Shown: positions 62,041 to 64,000 of the stretch, piece by piece | Position numbering within the stretch: position 1 is the first letter of the stretch | Layout of the letters: each line of letters opens with the position of its first letter | Assembly: GCA_039917615.1 (NCBI GenBank) | Contig: JBDSJD010000017.1 | Span: forward strand, 248,001 to 312,000 | DNA from: ZC4RG30 sp039917615 | Lineage (GTDB): Bacteria; Pseudomonadota; Gammaproteobacteria; Steroidobacterales; Steroidobacteraceae | Length of the DNA stretch: 64,000 nt | Direction of reading: 5' to 3' | The notes under the pieces: model-generated | Told to the model about the DNA's origin: nothing | Seen by the model: only the letters and a program-made list of their open reading frames with translations | Databases searched by the model: none | Made by a program: the position numbers and the translations under genes

Positions 62041-63420
62041 CTATAGCCAGCCATCTTCCTTCAGGCCAGCCAGAGTCAGATCCAGCGTGCGCCAGGCTTT
62101 CTCGACCAGCTCGTCGACCTCGGTCGGAGTGATCACCAGCGGCGGCGCGATGATCATGGTGTCGCGCGTGGCGCGCATGACCAGGCCGTTGGCGATGGCG
62201 TTGTCGCGACAGCGTTCGCCCACCTTGCCACGCGGTTCGAACCAGATCCTCGGGTCCTTGTGCTTGACCAGCTCCAGCGCTCCCAGCAGCCCCAACCCCC
62301 GCGCCTCGCCAACCAGCGGATGCGCGGCAAGCTCCGCCCAGCAACGCTGCAGGTAGGGCCCGGCAGTATCCCGCACATGCTCGACGAGCTTCTCGCGCTG
62401 GATGATCCCGATGTTTGCCAGCGCCACCGCCGCGCACACCGGATGCGCGGAGTAGGTAAAGCCATGCGCAACCTCGCCGCCTTTGGCAATGATGGTCTTC
62501 GCAACGCGGTCGCCGACCATCACTGCGCCGATGGGCAGGTAGCCGGATGAGAGTGCCTTGGCCATCGACATCAGGTCGGGGCGAGTGCCGTAGTGTTCGC
62601 AGCCAAACCACTGGCCGGTGCGGCCGAAGCCGCAGATCACCTCATCCGACACCAGCAGGATGCCGTAGCGGTCGCAGATGCGCTGGATCTCGGGCCAGTA
62701 GGTCTCAGGCGGAATGATGACACCACCGGCGCCCTGAATAGGTTCGCCGATGAATGCCGCGACACGCTCCGGACCGTGCTCCAGGATCGCTGCTTCCAGC
62801 TCGCGCGCGGCAGCGAGGCCGAATTCGGCTGGCAGCACAGAGCCACCTCGCTCGAACCAGTACGGCTGGTTGATGTGTTCGACACCCGCCATTGGCAGCA
62901 GCCCCTGCTCGTGCATGAACTTCATGCCGCCAAGGCTGGCGCCGGCGATGGTGCTGCCGTGATAGCCGTTCCAGCGACTGATGATGACATTGCGTTCTGG
63001 TTCGCCTTCCAGCTGCCAGTAGCGCCGCACCAGCCGGATGATGGTGTCGATAGACTCACTGCCCGAGCCGGTGAAGAACACATGCTGGAACTGCGGCGGC
63101 GTGACTTCCGCAAGCTTCGCGGCAAGTTCGATGCCCGGAGGCGTGGCGCATTGGAAGAAGCTGTTGTAGTAAGGCAGTTCATTCATCTGCCGCGCGGCAA
63201 CGTCGGCCAGTTCTTTGCGGCCATAGCCAACCGCCACGCACCACAGGCCCGACATGCCGTCGAGCAGCTTGCGGCCTTCGCCGTCGTACAGATAGACGCC
63301 CTCGCCACGCGTGATGATGCGCGTGCCACGTTCGCCGATCTGCTTCGAATCCGAAAACGGGTGCAGGAAATGCGCAGCGTCCAGCTGCTGCCAGTGTCGG
63401 AACTGTTCCTGCTGGTCCAT
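62041..63420 (-). CDS. spuC: Putrescine-pyruvate aminotransferase (SpuC-like, class III)
   Basis: The 459-residue PLP enzyme belongs to the class III omega-aminotransferases. HVFFTGSGSESIDTIIRLVR and WNGYHGSTIAGASLGGMKFM match the SpuC/PuuE-like group, and SDEVICGFGRTGQWFGCEHY contains the PLP-contacting aspartate. It moves an amino group from putrescine (or a related amine) to pyruvate, giving 4-aminobutanal. It sits between potF and the glutamine-synthetase-like gene, the usual Pseudomonas spuIBCDEFGH-like layout. Lys is expected in the TYSAHPVCAA-preceding SMAKALSSGYLPIGA block. Confidence 0.92.
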   Translation of the reverse strand: MDQQEQFRHWQQLDAAHFLHPFSDSKQIGERGTRIITRGEGVYLYDGEGRKLLDGMSGLWCVAVGYGRKELADVAARQMNELPYYNSFFQCATPPGIELAAKLAEVTPPQFQHVFFTGSGSESIDTIIRLVRRYWQLEGEPERNVIISRWNGYHGSTIAGASLGGMKFMHEQGLLPMAGVEHINQPYWFERGGSVLPAEFGLAAARELEAAILEHGPERVAAFIGEPIQGAGGVIIPPETYWPEIQRICDRYGILLVSDEVICGFGRTGQWFGCEHYGTRPDLMSMAKALSSGYLPIGAVMVGDRVAKTIIAKGGEVAHGFTYSAHPVCAAVALANIGIIQREKLVEHVRDTAGPYLQRCWAELAAHPLVGEARGLGLLGALELVKHKDPRIWFEPRGKVGERCRDNAIANGLVMRATRDTMIIAPPLVITPTEVDELVEKAWRTLDLTLAGLKEDGWL

Positions 63421-63444
63421 ACGCCCCCCGGATTCTGCAGCTTG

Positions 63445-64000
63445 CTACACGTTCAGCAACAAATGCTCGCGCTCCCAAGAGCTGATTACCTGCAGGAACA
63501 CTTCGTATTCCGCCGTCTTCACGATGGAGAATGCGGCCACGAACGGCTCGCCCAGCAGCTTGATCAGCGGCTCACACTCGCCCAGGCGGCGCAGCGCGCT
63601 ATCGAGCGCGCGGGGCAGCGCGAATGGCAGGTCATGCGCGCTGATGGCAATCGGGTCGGTGGGTCTGAGGTTCTCGATCATGCCCAGATAGCCGCAGGCC
63701 AGCGATGCCGCGATGGCCAGATACGGATTCGCATCGGCTCCCCCGACGCGATTTTCCACGCGGCGCGATTCCGGAGTTGAAACCGGCACGCGCAGACCAC
63801 AGGTGCGGTTGTCATAGCCCCACTGCACATTGATGGGCGCCAGCGCCGCGCGCGTGATGCGGCGATAGGAATTCACATTCGGTGCAAACAGCGACATCGC
63901 GGCCGGCAGATACTTCTGCAGCCCCGCTATGTGTGCAAAGAACAGCTCGGACGGATTGCCATCGGCATTGCTGAAGATGTTCTTGCGGGTCTTTTTGTCG
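63445..64000 (-). CDS. Gamma-glutamylputrescine synthetase (glutamine synthetase family), 5' end beyond window
   Basis: The C-terminal ~185 residues are present; the N-terminus lies past the right edge. The sequence includes SYRRITRAALAPINVQWGYD, NRTCGLRVPVSTPESRRVEN, RVGGADANPYLAIAASLA and FLQVISSWEREHLLLNV. This is the glutamine synthetase catalytic end with the arginine of NRTCGLRVP. The position beside spuC and potF makes it a SpuI/PuuA-type gamma-glutamylputrescine synthetase rather than a housekeeping GlnA. It would start the gamma-glutamylated route of putrescine breakdown. Confidence 0.85.
   Translation of the reverse strand, partial: DKKTRKNIFSNADGNPSELFFAHIAGLQKYLPAAMSLFAPNVNSYRRITRAALAPINVQWGYDNRTCGLRVPVSTPESRRVENRVGGADANPYLAIAASLACGYLGMIENLRPTDPIAISAHDLPFALPRALDSALRRLGECEPLIKLLGEPFVAAFSIVKTAEYEVFLQVISSWEREHLLLNV

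Overview
The window is GC-rich, densely coded chromosomal DNA. The gene set points to a Gammaproteobacterium, perhaps near the Steroidobacter/Xanthomonadales-type lineages; this is inferred from gene content, not from a marker gene. It includes HemL/HemB of the C5 heme pathway, siroheme synthase CysG, an APS-reductase-type CysH, a ferredoxin-type CysI with DUF934, monomeric NADP isocitrate dehydrogenase, PotFGHI/SpuC, and AgmX/ExbB/ExbD/TPR genes. I see no rRNA, tRNA, CRISPR array, prophage or intact insertion sequence. No gene-free stretch exceeds about 250 bases; the longest is the divergent control region at 36736-36978.

Region by region. (1) 1-2805: sulfur assimilation on the minus strand (cysH, cysG, a cysteine synthase running off the left edge). 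(2) 2905-9327: an orphan RsbRD-type histidine kinase, a secreted GH115 alpha-glucuronidase, and the overlapping hemB-hemL pair. (3) 9338-13391: a small defence/toxin-antitoxin islet made of a 53-residue protein, a RelE-like toxin with an Xre antitoxin whose 3' end looks frameshifted, the tail of a broken ImmA/HigA-like gene, and a 920-residue MmeI-type (Type IIL) restriction-modification enzyme. (4) 13436-18422: the other half of sulfate assimilation (cysI, DUF934) and PEP carboxylase. (5) 18449-19846: a secreted single-CxxCH protein.

(6) 19863-42927 is the most unusual part. A roughly 240-base divergent region at 36736-36978 feeds two long arms. The minus arm encodes, in order, a CxxCH protein, a lipoprotein with a duplicated CxxCH domain plus a LamG-like domain, a Tat-exported protein, a TlpA-like thioredoxin, a coiled-coil protein, two large TPR proteins, a small secreted protein, ExbB/TolQ, two ExbD proteins, a TonB-like AgmX protein and a CPA2 antiporter. 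The plus arm encodes a beta-propeller/CxxCH lipoprotein, two outer-membrane beta-barrel proteins, a second TlpA paralogue, a DUF4266 lipoprotein ending in GGGGCGCS, and a DUF3570 outer-membrane protein. An ApbE FMN transferase lies nearby at 44270-45280. Read together, this looks like a proton-motive-force-powered trans-envelope machine tied to secreted heme/thiol/flavin redox proteins. I know of no assigned function for this combination.

(7) 42940-52700: ModE and ModA with a ModE-like operator between them, ApbE, a SYLF protein, an AEC transporter, a patatin/beta-barrel phospholipase, a TPR protein and monomeric isocitrate dehydrogenase. (8) 52753-64000: polyamine metabolism on the minus strand. 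It has agmatine deiminase, the PotFGHI putrescine ABC importer, putrescine aminotransferase SpuC and the C-terminal part of a gamma-glutamylputrescine synthetase. Polyphosphate glucokinase and a methionine-type aminotransferase are translationally coupled to the transporter genes, followed by a Cys/Met-metabolism PLP enzyme; an HDOD-like protein lies between it and aguA.
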